Shown piece after piece: positions 6,936 through 15,212 of a stretch of DNA of 41,832 nucleotides. The stretch is from positions 1 through 41,832 of the forward strand of contig JAMPXY010000007.1 of the NCBI GenBank assembly GCA_023700945.1, in the 5' to 3' direction. Numbering within the stretch: position 1 is the first letter of the stretch; every line of letters starts with the position of its first letter. The notes beneath the pieces were generated by a model. It was not told the DNA's origin. It did no database searches and saw only the letters and a list, made by a program, of their open reading frames with translations. The DNA is from Alphaproteobacteria bacterium (GTDB lineage: Bacteria > Pseudomonadota > Alphaproteobacteria > Micavibrionales > Micavibrionaceae). A program made the position numbers and the translations under genes.

Positions 6936-8393
6936 ATGACATCCGCTTCACCTGCCACAACTGTTCATCCGCTTGATAGTGCGACTGCCGCGACCATTGC
7001 TCCGCTCGGACGTCGTGAAAGCAATCCTGAAGCGGGTGAAAAACGCCGCCGTGTGATGGCGGCTGTTTTGGGTGTGGCCGGGGGTTTGGGGTCTGTTTTG
7101 GCCGTAAAATCCGCAGCCACAGCTACGGCGGTGTGGTTTGGTGCTCCGGCACTGGCGACGATGTTGGTCGGGGCGGCGGCAGCCGCTGTGGCCGCTGGCA
7201 GTGTTGAATATGTGATGCAGCGCCGGGCCGCCCGTGCGCGCGGTGAAGAGATGAAGTCCGGCTATCTCCGGCATTTGCTGGTTGATTCCAAGGCTGCCAA
7301 AATTACCGGTTTGATGACGGTATTGGGCGCGACGGCCCCGGCGGCGGCTGTGATGGCGGTGGGGGGCGGCCTTGCCGCTCTCGGCGCTGGTGCCAATGAT
7401 TATTTCAGTAAACGCCGCGCGCTCAAAGCCGCAGGCCAAACCGTGCCGGATTTCAGCTGGCGCGACTTGTTTAAAACCATCAATCATTCCAAAAGCGCAA
7501 AAATCGCTCTGGGTGTCAGCTTGCTGACGGCGCTGGGCGTCACGGCGCTGGGGGATGTTCTGCAGGCGGCACCCGTGGCCCCTGTGGCACCGGAAGCGCT
7601 GCCGGGGGCTGATCTGGCGGCTGTCACGCCGGCGGCAGGCGAAGCTGTGGCCCCGGTTCCGGCAGCTGAACCGGTTATCAAACCGGCTATTGAACCGGCT
7701 GTCGAAATCGTGATCACCGTACCGCCGCAGGATTATATTGCTGACTACAGCTTGCAACCGGGCGACAGCCTCTGGGAAGTGGCGGAGCGTATGCTCGGGG
7801 CCGAAGCCACCGATACGCAGATCGCCAACAAGGTCCATGATATTGCGGCTCTTAATAATATCGGCAATCCCGATCTGGTGCTGGCCGGGCAAGATATCCG
7901 GTTACCACTGGCAGGCATTGATGCCGCCGGGCTCGAGCGGTTGCAGGCCGCGTTGCCGGGTCTGGAAACCACCGCCACCACCGATCTCCAAGCCACACTG
8001 GCCGAAGCCAAAGCCCAATATGTACCGACCCCGCCGCCCGCGCCAGTTGTGGCGGCTCCGGTTGCAGTCGCACCCTTGGCCGAGATGACGCCATCTCTCA
8101 CGCCGGATTTCACCGCAGTTGCAAGCGGCGAAACTGCCGCTCCAGCGGTGATCGGCAGTTGCCATGTCAGCGAAACCGATACGGCGGTGCATTTTGATTG
8201 CAAGCTCGACCCGCAGGCGATTGTTCGTCCCGGTTCGGGGATTGATTTCCATGCCGCTGCTCAGGGTGAACCGTTCCGGGTCAGTCTCTCGGCGACTTCG
8301 GCACCGATGACGGCACAGGATTTTCTCGCCAATCATGCCGTGCCTGAAGCACAGGAAGCGTTCCGTCATGACCGCTTCGAGCCGCAACCTTAA
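6936..8393 (+). CDS. LysM-domain inner-membrane protein, 485 residues
   Basis: The first 210 residues hold several Ala/Gly-rich membrane-segment candidates (about 41-60, 69-93, 122-152 and 188-207) separated by short basic loops. An Ala/Pro/Val/Glu-rich linker (211-265) follows, then a LysM domain at about 270-324 beginning YSLQPGDSLWEVAERMLG. The tail is again Ala/Pro-rich and ends with a small domain containing two cysteines (CHVS...FDCKL) that may form a disulfide. LysM domains bind peptidoglycan or chitin-type glycans, so it is likely anchored in the inner membrane and reaches the wall. AGAGGA lies 11 bases before the ATG. Its specific role is unknown. Confidence 0.75.
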   Translation: MTSASPATTVHPLDSATAATIAPLGRRESNPEAGEKRRRVMAAVLGVAGGLGSVLAVKSAATATAVWFGAPALATMLVGAAAAAVAAGSVEYVMQRRAARARGEEMKSGYLRHLLVDSKAAKITGLMTVLGATAPAAAVMAVGGGLAALGAGANDYFSKRRALKAAGQTVPDFSWRDLFKTINHSKSAKIALGVSLLTALGVTALGDVLQAAPVAPVAPEALPGADLAAVTPAAGEAVAPVPAAEPVIKPAIEPAVEIVITVPPQDYIADYSLQPGDSLWEVAERMLGAEATDTQIANKVHDIAALNNIGNPDLVLAGQDIRLPLAGIDAAGLERLQAALPGLETTATTDLQATLAEAKAQYVPTPPPAPVVAAPVAVAPLAEMTPSLTPDFTAVASGETAAPAVIGSCHVSETDTAVHFDCKLDPQAIVRPGSGIDFHAAAQGEPFRVSLSATSAPMTAQDFLANHAVPEAQEAFRHDRFEPQP

Positions 8394-8425
8394 TCGCAGC
8401 CTAATCGCAGCTTTAAAAGCGGTGG

Positions 8426-10798
8426 TTACGCTTCCTTGTAGTCAAGGGCGCGGATCAGCGGCTGCAATTCGTCTTCATAACGTTTCCAGCTTTTGACCGA
8501 CGTTGTATAGACCGGCTTGATCACCTGCATTTTGCTCGCAGTTAACACCGTGCGCTTTTGTTCATGCGGCTTGAGGCACGCCTCATCCCACGGCAGTCCG
8601 ACATAATCGATCAGGCGCCGGGCTACGGCTTCCAGATTATTGACGGTGTCCTCATATTCAACCTCGATGAAGCGTTCGGGCACGATCTGTCGCCAGTGAT
8701 CCATCAATTCTTCGTAGAGTTTATATTGGGCGGCCAGCTCTTCGAGATTGTAAGACCAGTATTGGCCACGGGCGAAGAGCTGCTTATAGCAAGACAGACA
8801 GGTATCGATCGGATCACGGCGGCAATGAATGATCTTGGCATGGGGCAGGGTACAGATAATCTCGCCGATGCGTGAATAATTCCCCGGCATCTTATCGGTG
8901 ATGCGCAAGGCCTTGCCGCTGGGGTCGCGGGCGCGGATCATATCAACATAGGTCTGGCCAAAGGCGGCGGCGTTGTCGGTCGTCAGCGCACCGGAGGTCC
9001 GTTCGGTTGCCGTTAAATCCATCAACTCTCCGGCACCAAACACATCCGGGTGCGAGGAAATAATTTGCTCGGTCAGGGTCGTGCCCGAGCGTGGCATACC
9101 GACAATAAAGACCGGCAGATCAGAGACACAACCTTTGCCCGCGAATTGATCAATCGTGGCACGGCTATAGGTCTCACGGATTTGTTTGAACCCTTCGGCT
9201 GCCAGTTCGTGGTTATAGGAAATGGTGCGGCGTTTGGCGTCATTGCCCTTCTTTAAGTAAGTGAATGATTTTTTGTAATCGCCAATATCTTCATAGGCAT
9301 TGGCCAGCGCGAAATAAAGGCTGATGCAATATTGGCTGCCGCGTTTCTCCGCGCCGTTTTCGAGCGCGCAGAGATCGTGGAAATCCTCGCTGTCAGCTTT
9401 GTATTTGCGGGCCTTGCCCAGTGAGTAAAACAGGCTCGGCAAATCGCGACTGACGGCCAACCCCTGCCGGACATACTCAATCGAAGCCTCGATATTGCCC
9501 TCGGATTGCTGAATTTCAGCGAGCGTGGCATAGCCCATCGCCAGATCCGGCTTTAAGGCAAGGGCTTGGTTGACGGCGCTTATGGCTTCGGGCACGCGGT
9601 TGCTCAGGAAATAGGTGACGCCCTTGCGCAGATAGGCTTCGGGCATCTCGGGGTTCAGGGCCACGGCCTTGTCGATGGCCGCGAGCGCGTCATCAATCCG
9701 GTTGGCGCGTTCCAGTACGGTCGCCAGTTTCAGGTAGAAACGCGGCGAGTCTGGTTCCAGCTGCAAGGCATCCTCAAGGGCGGCTTCGGCTTCATCAATC
9801 CGGTCGGCGGCGAACAGCACATCGGACAGTTCGGCATAGGCTTGCGCTGACGCCGGTTTGAGTAAAATCGCCTTCTGGGCGTGTTCCTGCGCGTCCTCGA
9901 TCTCACCCAGTTCCATCAAGGCCAGACATAAATTGCCATGGGCATCGCCGTACTCCGGTTTAAAGGCGATGGCGTAACGGATGGCAGTGGCGGCCTCTTC
10001 ATAGCGCTGCTGGTCGAGCAGGGCCACGCCGAGATTATTTTGGGCCTCGGCATAATCGGGTTTGAGCGAGACTGCCTTGCGGAACCAGTCTTCGGCTTCT
10101 TTTGATTTCCCTTGATCGCGCAGCACATTGCCGAGATTGTTCATGGCGAAGACCAGCTTCGGGTCAATCTCCAGCGCCTTGCGGCAGGCCGCCTCGGCTT
10201 CGGTCAGTTTGCCGCCATCACGCAGGGCGTTGCCGATATTATTCCAGGCATTGGCGAATGTGGGGTGGATGCGGGTGATCTCTTGCCAGACCGCCAGCGC
10301 GTCCTCGCGCTTGCCCTGCGCCACCAGCGCATTACCGAGATTCAACTGGGCATCGAGCATGGCGGGCTGGATCGCGAGCGCCCGACGGCAGAGCGTCTCG
10401 GCTTCTTCATAACGCCCCAGCGCCCACAGCGCATTGGCCTTGCTGCTCAGGGCATCGACAAAGGTCGGGTCCAGTTCAATGGCGCGTTCCCACCCGCTCA
10501 GGGCTTTGTCGGCAGACCCGGTTTCCGCCATCATCACCGCATAATTGTTCCAGAAACGCGGCGCGGTACTCTCACGCCCTCCGGCCTCATAGGCGTGGGT
10601 GATGACGCGGGCCGCCTCATCCAGACGGCCGCGCTGGTAACAGATAATCGCCAGATTATGCAGCGCATCGAAATGGTCGGGGGCGGCTTTCAGGATATCG
10701 CGATAGGTGCGGTCGGCCAGCACCAGATTATTCTGGCGGTGATATCCGGCTGCGATCTGCAGCGCGTCTTCCAGCGGAACTTCGTTTGACAGCGGCAT
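8426..10798 (-). CDS. TPR-repeat protein fused to a PAPS-dependent sulfotransferase domain
   Basis: Of 790 residues, about the first 480 are tandem tetratricopeptide repeats (recurring ALxxxGRYEEAExxxRRAL-like units, about a dozen). The C-terminal 227 residues form a sulfotransferase domain: the 5'-phosphosulfate loop FIVGMPRSGTTLTEQ begins at about residue 564 and the 3'-phosphate region IIHCRRDPIDTCLS lies at about 656. This matches bacterial TPR-sulfotransferase fusions of the Sulfotransfer_3/tyrosylprotein-sulfotransferase type, which move sulfate from PAPS to protein or carbohydrate. No signal peptide is present, so it is probably cytoplasmic. AAGGA sits nine bases before ATG 10798. A PAPS-making operon is in the same window (31048-34560). 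The acceptor is unknown. Confidence 0.88.
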   Translation of the reverse strand: MPLSNEVPLEDALQIAAGYHRQNNLVLADRTYRDILKAAPDHFDALHNLAIICYQRGRLDEAARVITHAYEAGGRESTAPRFWNNYAVMMAETGSADKALSGWERAIELDPTFVDALSSKANALWALGRYEEAETLCRRALAIQPAMLDAQLNLGNALVAQGKREDALAVWQEITRIHPTFANAWNNIGNALRDGGKLTEAEAACRKALEIDPKLVFAMNNLGNVLRDQGKSKEAEDWFRKAVSLKPDYAEAQNNLGVALLDQQRYEEAATAIRYAIAFKPEYGDAHGNLCLALMELGEIEDAQEHAQKAILLKPASAQAYAELSDVLFAADRIDEAEAALEDALQLEPDSPRFYLKLATVLERANRIDDALAAIDKAVALNPEMPEAYLRKGVTYFLSNRVPEAISAVNQALALKPDLAMGYATLAEIQQSEGNIEASIEYVRQGLAVSRDLPSLFYSLGKARKYKADSEDFHDLCALENGAEKRGSQYCISLYFALANAYEDIGDYKKSFTYLKKGNDAKRRTISYNHELAAEGFKQIRETYSRATIDQFAGKGCVSDLPVFIVGMPRSGTTLTEQIISSHPDVFGAGELMDLTATERTSGALTTDNAAAFGQTYVDMIRARDPSGKALRITDKMPGNYSRIGEIICTLPHAKIIHCRRDPIDTCLSCYKQLFARGQYWSYNLEELAAQYKLYEELMDHWRQIVPERFIEVEYEDTVNNLEAVARRLIDYVGLPWDEACLKPHEQKRTVLTASKMQVIKPVYTTSVKSWKRYEDELQPLIRALDYKEA

Positions 10799-10804
10799 CC
10801 GTTT

Positions 10805-10866
10805 TGATCCTTGCCCGTTGATCCCCGTGTGATCCCCATTTGATCTCGTGTGATCACACGTGATCC
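10805..10866. repeat. Helically phased GATC repeat array in the 5' region of the sulfotransferase gene
   Basis: Six TGATC elements have GATC at 10806, 10820, 10831, 10842, 10852 and 10862, spaced 14, 11, 11, 10 and 10 bases. Read on the minus strand the units resemble GGGGATCACACG and run up to the ribosome site of the TPR-sulfotransferase gene. A perfect 14-bp palindrome, CGTGTGATCACACG, lies at 10847-10860. It could be an operator array or an imperfect tandem repeat subject to slippage. Confidence 0.6.
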
Positions 10867-11051
10867 CCTGTAATCAGGGTGCCTAGCAGGATAAGGGGCC
10901 GTTGCCCGGCTGACAACCGCGACGTCGAGCCTCCTGCCACCCGCGCTTGACTTTAGGATATTATTCCTATATGCTGCTGATCAGCAAGGCCCGGACTCTG
11001 TCTGCGCGCCCGCCACCCCCCAAAAAACATAAACACATAAGGACATGTCTC

Positions 11052-11882
11052 ATGTTGACCGACCATAGCTATGGCCTGCCGCGCCCGCGCCCGTTGGCCC
11101 TGCCGCCTGCGGGTACCCTCTATCTCGATGCCGTGCTGGCCAGCACTGTTTTCGATCTCGACGCCACCATTGCCGCCAGTTACCCCGGTTCCGGCCAGAC
11201 ATGGGCCAACCTCACTGCCGCCCCGGCGGATGGATCGGCGCAGGCGGCCTATGATTTTTATCGCGGGGGCACCGCTGCGGCGCATACCGATGACCCTACC
11301 TTTAACGGCACCCCCGGTGATCCGGCGGCCTATTGGTCGGTTGATGGCGCGGATTTCTGGCGTCTGGCGGGGGCCAAGACCGCTTTTCTCAATGCCCTGC
11401 ATAAAACCACGGACGGCAGCAATTTCTGGCTGGCGCTGGCCTTGCGCTGGGTGACCTCGGCCAACGGGCTTTTTGGCACTGCCAACGCCAGCTCCAGCAC
11501 CGGCATGAATCTACGCAGTAACACCAACGGGGCGTTCACGTTCCGCCAGTACGGCAGCGCGCAGGTCGCCTATACCTCGGCCACAGGCTTGCTGGTCAAC
11601 GGGGAGGACAGTCTGCTGATCCTCTCCTATGATCACGCCAGCCATACGCTGGCCCACTGGGTCGATACCCGTACGGCCACCACCACCACGATGAATTTCA
11701 ACACCACGACGGCGGACGCCGCCGGGGCCGGGGAAATTTTTACCCGGGGCGACGGCAGTTTCTGCATGTCCGCGGGGGCGCGGCTTTATGGGTGCGCCAT
11801 GGGTCATGAATATCTCGACAACACCAAGGCGGGCCTGATCATTGATCATCTCAATGCCCGCCATGGCCGCACCTATGCCTGA
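11052..11882 (+). CDS. Putative lectin/LamG-like domain protein, 276 residues
   Basis: The protein is rich in Ala, Thr, Gly and Asn with many short alternating strands, ending in a helix (HEYLDNTKAGLIIDHLNARHG). The pattern (LDAVLASTVFDLD..., FWLALALRW, DSLLILSYDHASHTLAHWVD, LYGCAMG) resembles the jelly-roll LamG/concanavalin-A-like proteins found in phage tails and surface proteins; this is a weak family guess. No signal peptide is evident. ATG 11052 is chosen because AAGGA lies 8 bases upstream; the frame is open 35 codons further up but without a good site. It is divergent from the sulfotransferase gene and shares the GATC-array intergenic region. Confidence 0.55.
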   Translation: MLTDHSYGLPRPRPLALPPAGTLYLDAVLASTVFDLDATIAASYPGSGQTWANLTAAPADGSAQAAYDFYRGGTAAAHTDDPTFNGTPGDPAAYWSVDGADFWRLAGAKTAFLNALHKTTDGSNFWLALALRWVTSANGLFGTANASSSTGMNLRSNTNGAFTFRQYGSAQVAYTSATGLLVNGEDSLLILSYDHASHTLAHWVDTRTATTTTMNFNTTTADAAGAGEIFTRGDGSFCMSAGARLYGCAMGHEYLDNTKAGLIIDHLNARHGRTYA

Positions 11883-12185
11883 TTGTTCTTTGTTCTGATG
11901 TTGATCCTATCCCAAAGCATTGGTTTTATGTTTAAAGCCATACTTTAGATCATGATTTGGATCAGGCATGCTTCTTGCAGCTGTGAAATATAGTGGAAAT
12001 ATAAACGAATCTTGCGGTTATGGAATACCACATTAAGCCTTTATTCAGGACTCTAAAGGCAAAATGAAGAGGTGGCACTGGGTATTTCGATACCGCGATT
12101 TATGGTACGATGATAACCGGATTGATTCGTTTATTTTTTATTCTGCGGCGCAAGCCGGATCGCAAAAAAGGCAAGGAGACCAAAC
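11883..12185. promoter_or_regulatory. Upstream region of the pilin-like operon with an 11-bp direct repeat
   Basis: This AT-rich 303-bp region has no gene. Two exact copies of GAAATATA lie at 11985-11992 and 11996-12003, one helical turn apart and both preceded by GTG or GTG-G, as in activator sites. I see no convincing sigma-70 or sigma-54 promoter. AAGGAGA lies six bases before the pilin ATG. Confidence 0.4.
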
Positions 12186-12731
12186 ATGAAAACAAGAATT
12201 CTACTCACAACCGCACTGGCCGTGGTGGCCCTTGGCGCGGTGGGTATCAGCCAGCATGTAAATGCGGCTACAGAAACTGCTGATGTTGATGCTCGGATTG
12301 TCGTACCTGTTACGATTACCAAAACATCTGATCTTGACTTTGGTGATATTGCTGCAGGAACAGGCATAACCGAGGTCACGATTGCCCCGGTCACGGGTGC
12401 TCGGACGAAGGATGCGGGTGATGCTGTTTTGTTGGCGAGTGATGCTGGTAATGATGCTACATTTGACGTGGATGGGGAAGATGGCTTGACGATAGCTGTT
12501 GATGTCCCTGGAAACCTTGATGTTGTGCTGGATAATGGCGGCGGCGGCACTATGGCCGTGGAAGACTTTACTTGGAATTTTAACGCAGTTACGACGACAG
12601 GTGATGGTACGGTAGCTCTACCAGCTGGTGCTGCTGCAGAATTGTCATTGGGTGCGACTTTGATTGTTGGCGCTAACCAAGCCGCAGGTACTTATACTGA
12701 CACGCTAACAATTAACGTCAATTACCAATAG
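12186..12731 (+). CDS. DUF4402 pilin-like protein 1 (probable major subunit)
   Basis: The 181-residue protein has a Sec signal peptide (MKTRILLTTALAVVALGAVG...VNA, about 27 residues). The mature part has the DUF4402 pattern: an early DFGDIAAG strand, a central VEDFTWNF, and the C-terminal LSLGATLIVGANQAAGTYTD followed by the terminal NYQ. DUF4402 proteins resemble pilin or spore-coat-U-like subunits of chaperone-usher systems. Codons here end in T more often than in its two neighbours, which may reflect high expression or different ancestry. It is first in the cluster, has the best ribosome site (AAGGAGA) and is followed by a stable hairpin, so I infer it is the major subunit. Confidence 0.8.
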   Translation: MKTRILLTTALAVVALGAVGISQHVNAATETADVDARIVVPVTITKTSDLDFGDIAAGTGITEVTIAPVTGARTKDAGDAVLLASDAGNDATFDVDGEDGLTIAVDVPGNLDVVLDNGGGGTMAVEDFTWNFNAVTTTGDGTVALPAGAAAELSLGATLIVGANQAAGTYTDTLTINVNYQ

Positions 12732-12764
12732 ATTTTGGGTAAGAACTGATTTTGCGATCAGGGC

Positions 12765-12792
12765 GGGTGGGGATTTGTAAATATCCCCACCC
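12765..12792 (+). other. Stable intercistronic hairpin between pilin-like genes 1 and 2
   Basis: Perfect 10-bp arms GGGTGGGGAT and ATCCCCACCC enclose an 8-base loop. No T-run follows, so it is unlikely to be a complete terminator. Such structures behind major pilin genes often stabilise the upstream message or reduce downstream expression. Confidence 0.65.
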
Positions 12793-12824
12793 CCTTCCTG
12801 ATAAAAAAGAATAAGGAGCACCCG

Positions 12825-13376
12825 ATGATACCCGCCGGATTATCCAAAACAAGTGCGCTGACAAGAACCGCCGGGATGGCCGCGGTTGCTGTGAGCTTAA
12901 GTGTTTTGCTCTATCCGGATACAGCGGTGGCGGTGACAGCAGGGGCCGATGTCGATGCGCGAATTGTGAATCTCGCGGTACCCACCCTTAATGATATTCA
13001 GGAACTGAATTTCGGGGCGATTATCGCCGGCCCCGCCGGGACGGTTGAGGTCTCGACTGCCGGGGCCGGGACGCCGACCGGGGTTAATCTGGTGCCTTCA
13101 TCCGGCTTGCAGCAGGGTGTGATGCGCATTGTTGGCAATCCGGCGGCCGTGGTTGATATCAGCCTGACCGCGCCGAGCTATGTGGTCTCGAACGGCACCG
13201 CCACCATGAACGTCAATGCCTTTGATCTTGGCAACGGCGCTGGTAACGCCCATGCGGTGACGATTGGCGGCACCAATGCGGTTGATGTCAATGTCGGCGC
13301 GACCTTGAATGTCAACGCAGCCCAGCCTACCGGCACCTATACCGGGGCCTTTACCATGAATGCTGATTACCAGTAA
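12825..13376 (+). CDS. DUF4402 pilin-like protein 2
   Basis: The 183-residue protein has a signal peptide (hydrophobic stretch at about 18-37, ending near AVAVTAGA) and the same fold signature as its upstream neighbour: ELNFGAIIAG, a central strand-rich region, and the C-terminal VGATLNVNAAQPTGTYTGAF ending DYQ. AAGGAG lies 7 bases before the ATG. Codon use is GC-rich like the chaperone and usher genes. It is probably a second subunit or a tip/adaptor component exported with the PapD-like chaperone downstream. Confidence 0.8.
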   Translation: MIPAGLSKTSALTRTAGMAAVAVSLSVLLYPDTAVAVTAGADVDARIVNLAVPTLNDIQELNFGAIIAGPAGTVEVSTAGAGTPTGVNLVPSSGLQQGVMRIVGNPAAVVDISLTAPSYVVSNGTATMNVNAFDLGNGAGNAHAVTIGGTNAVDVNVGATLNVNAAQPTGTYTGAFTMNADYQ

Positions 13377-13392
13377 CGCCTGTCCCTTAAGG

Positions 13393-13965
13393 ATGAATGA
13401 TTTGAACAAACCCGTCACCAGCCCTAAAACCGATAAAGCGATCGTCCGTACGGGTGCGCTGGCGGTGATGGTGACTTTATCCTCGGTGGCGATGGTCAAG
13501 GCGGTGGCGGCGACCGCGACCCTGCCGATGATGGCCAAGCTTATTCGCGCCATTGAAATTACGATTAATACCTCGCTTGATTTCGGGACGCTCGCCTTTA
13601 CCAATGAACAGGTGGGCCAAGCCCGGCTTGATCCTGCCACCAATGTTCTGACCACTGACGGCAATAACAGCCTGATGCTCGCGGGCGGCAAGCCCAAAGC
13701 CGGGCGGGTGATTATCCGCGGGTCGGAATTCCCGGTGCAGGTCAGCATGGAACAGGCGGCCGTGCAGCTGACGAATGGCGATATGTTCATCACGGTCGAG
13801 GATTTCAATTTCCTCAATAATGCGGTCGGCAGCCGCGTGACCATCACCCCCAACCTGACCGCCAATACGATCAGTTTGCCGGTGGGGGCGACCCTGAAAA
13901 CCAAAGTGGGCCAGCTGAGCGGCACCTATGTCGGCAGCAACCGCGTATTTGCCAATTATCAGTAA
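13393..13965 (+). CDS. DUF4402 pilin-like protein 3
   Basis: About 190 residues, with a hydrophobic signal segment (ALAVMVTLSSVAMVKAVAA) preceded by a long basic N-terminus. The mature part has LDFGTLAF near its start, VEDFNFLNN in the middle, and VGATLKTKVGQLSGTYVGSN ending NYQ, all DUF4402 hallmarks. The start is uncertain: ATG 13393 overlaps the AAGGA motif, while a TTG at 13402 lies nine bases after AAGG and would shorten the protein by three residues. It lies 16 bases after the second pilin-like gene. It has more charged and Met residues than the other two, so it may be a minor or tip subunit. Confidence 0.78.
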   Translation: MNDLNKPVTSPKTDKAIVRTGALAVMVTLSSVAMVKAVAATATLPMMAKLIRAIEITINTSLDFGTLAFTNEQVGQARLDPATNVLTTDGNNSLMLAGGKPKAGRVIIRGSEFPVQVSMEQAAVQLTNGDMFITVEDFNFLNNAVGSRVTITPNLTANTISLPVGATLKTKVGQLSGTYVGSNRVFANYQ

Positions 13966-14121
13966 CATCTTCCATAATTTATCCAACAGGTACTCTGATA
14001 CTCTCGGGTATAAGTCCCTGATTTCAAGGGGATTGCATTACGGCGTAAACTCATGCAGAATCTCAAGAGAACGGTTCGCTGCCATTGGGCGGCACCCATA
14101 TCTTCTGGTTCTTGATCTACG

Positions 14122-15003
14122 ATGACATATCTGCAGCATAACACGCCCGCACGGCGTCTGGTTTACACAGGTCTGGCGACTTTTGTCGTCGGACTCGCGG
14201 CCTTGACGCTGTTTGCGCCCGATGCCGAGGCCTTGAAGGTGACGCTGAAGCGGGCCGTGTTCGAGGGACCGCGCCGGACCGAGGTGCTGACCATTATCAA
14301 TAATTCCGCCGAGGAACAGGCTTACCGCCTCGGCTGGCGCATGATGCGCATGACCGAAAACCAGTCGATGGTGGCGGTCGATGATCCGGCACAGGCAACG
14401 GACCTTAAGCCGGTGGATGAGATGATCCGCTATGCGCCGCGCCGGATTGTCATTCCGCCCGGCGGGACCCAGCAGGTGCGTCTGTTGTTGCGCAAACCCA
14501 AGGATCTGGCCGAGGGCGAGTATCGTTCGCATTTCTGGATTCAGCCAGAGGCTGAAAGTGTGAAGTTCGAGCCGCCGAGCGCGGAAATGGTTGAAGCCGC
14601 CAAGACCAAACCAGTGGTCCAGATCAAGATGCTGACCGGGATCACCATTCCCGTGATCGTCCGTCACGGCAAGTTGACGGTCAAAAGCACCATGACCGAT
14701 GCACGGGTCTCGCGTGATGGTGATGGCAAGCATATGAATGTCGGTTTTACCTTGAACCGCGAGGGTAATCGCAGTGTTTATGGCGACCTGAAATTTTTCT
14801 GTAATGGCAATGTGCTGGCCAAACAGGTCAAGGGGATTGCTGTTTATACCGAAATCAGCAAACGTTTCATGAATTTCTCTATCCCCTATCCTGAGGGCGG
14901 GGCGGCTTCTTGTTCGCAGATGAAAATCGAATTTATCGCCGATGAGGATGATTTGGACCTCAAGGGTGTGACGCTCGCCACCGCCGAGGTTGCGGTCCAG
15001 TAA
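14122..15003 (+). CDS. PapD-like periplasmic pilus chaperone
   Basis: The 293-residue protein has a signal peptide ending near AEA (about residue 37). The N-terminal Ig-like domain shows VTLKRAVFEGPRRTEVLTI, the NNSAEEQAYRLGW strand, and the diagnostic YAPRRIVIPPGGTQQVRLLL, with a proline- and glycine-containing turn before the G1 strand that donates to subunits. A second Ig-like domain contains conserved cysteines (FFCNG, ASCSQM) that may form a disulfide. Such chaperones cap pilins in the periplasm and deliver them to the usher. It follows three pilin candidates and precedes the usher. No good ribosome site precedes ATG 14122; a slightly different start is possible. Confidence 0.85.
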   Translation: MTYLQHNTPARRLVYTGLATFVVGLAALTLFAPDAEALKVTLKRAVFEGPRRTEVLTIINNSAEEQAYRLGWRMMRMTENQSMVAVDDPAQATDLKPVDEMIRYAPRRIVIPPGGTQQVRLLLRKPKDLAEGEYRSHFWIQPEAESVKFEPPSAEMVEAAKTKPVVQIKMLTGITIPVIVRHGKLTVKSTMTDARVSRDGDGKHMNVGFTLNREGNRSVYGDLKFFCNGNVLAKQVKGIAVYTEISKRFMNFSIPYPEGGAASCSQMKIEFIADEDDLDLKGVTLATAEVAVQ

Positions 15004-15019
15004 ATCAACAGATTCCATA

Positions 15020-15071
15020 GTGTCAGATTTGACACAAGATTTCGACACCCGGCCTTGATCGCCGGGTGTCG
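15020..15071 (+). other. Paired inverted repeats in the chaperone-usher gap
   Basis: GTGTCA and TGACAC (15020-15035) form a 6-bp inverted repeat with a 4-base spacer. Directly after it, perfect 11-bp arms CGACACCCGGC and GCCGGGTGTCG (15043-15053, 15061-15071) form a strong hairpin followed by CATTTT. The second is a weak terminator or processing hairpin; the first could be an operator. Another inverted repeat, GTTAC-AATG-GTAAC, lies at 15121-15134, closer to the usher gene. Confidence 0.5.
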
Positions 15072-15212
15072 CATTTTCGGCCAAATCCTTGATTTTCTTC
15101 TGGTATCGCGGAGTCAGAGTGTTACAATGGTAACGGGCTACTCTACCAAGAGTTTTTTACGCGTAATGACTATCGACTCTCTCTCCTGACTACAACCTTT
15201 CAGCTCAGTTTC

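Noticed and set aside
11960-12090. Possible sigma-54 promoters before the pilin operon
   Set aside because: TGGATC and TGGCAC words are present, but no TTGCA-type -12 element lies at the required spacing.
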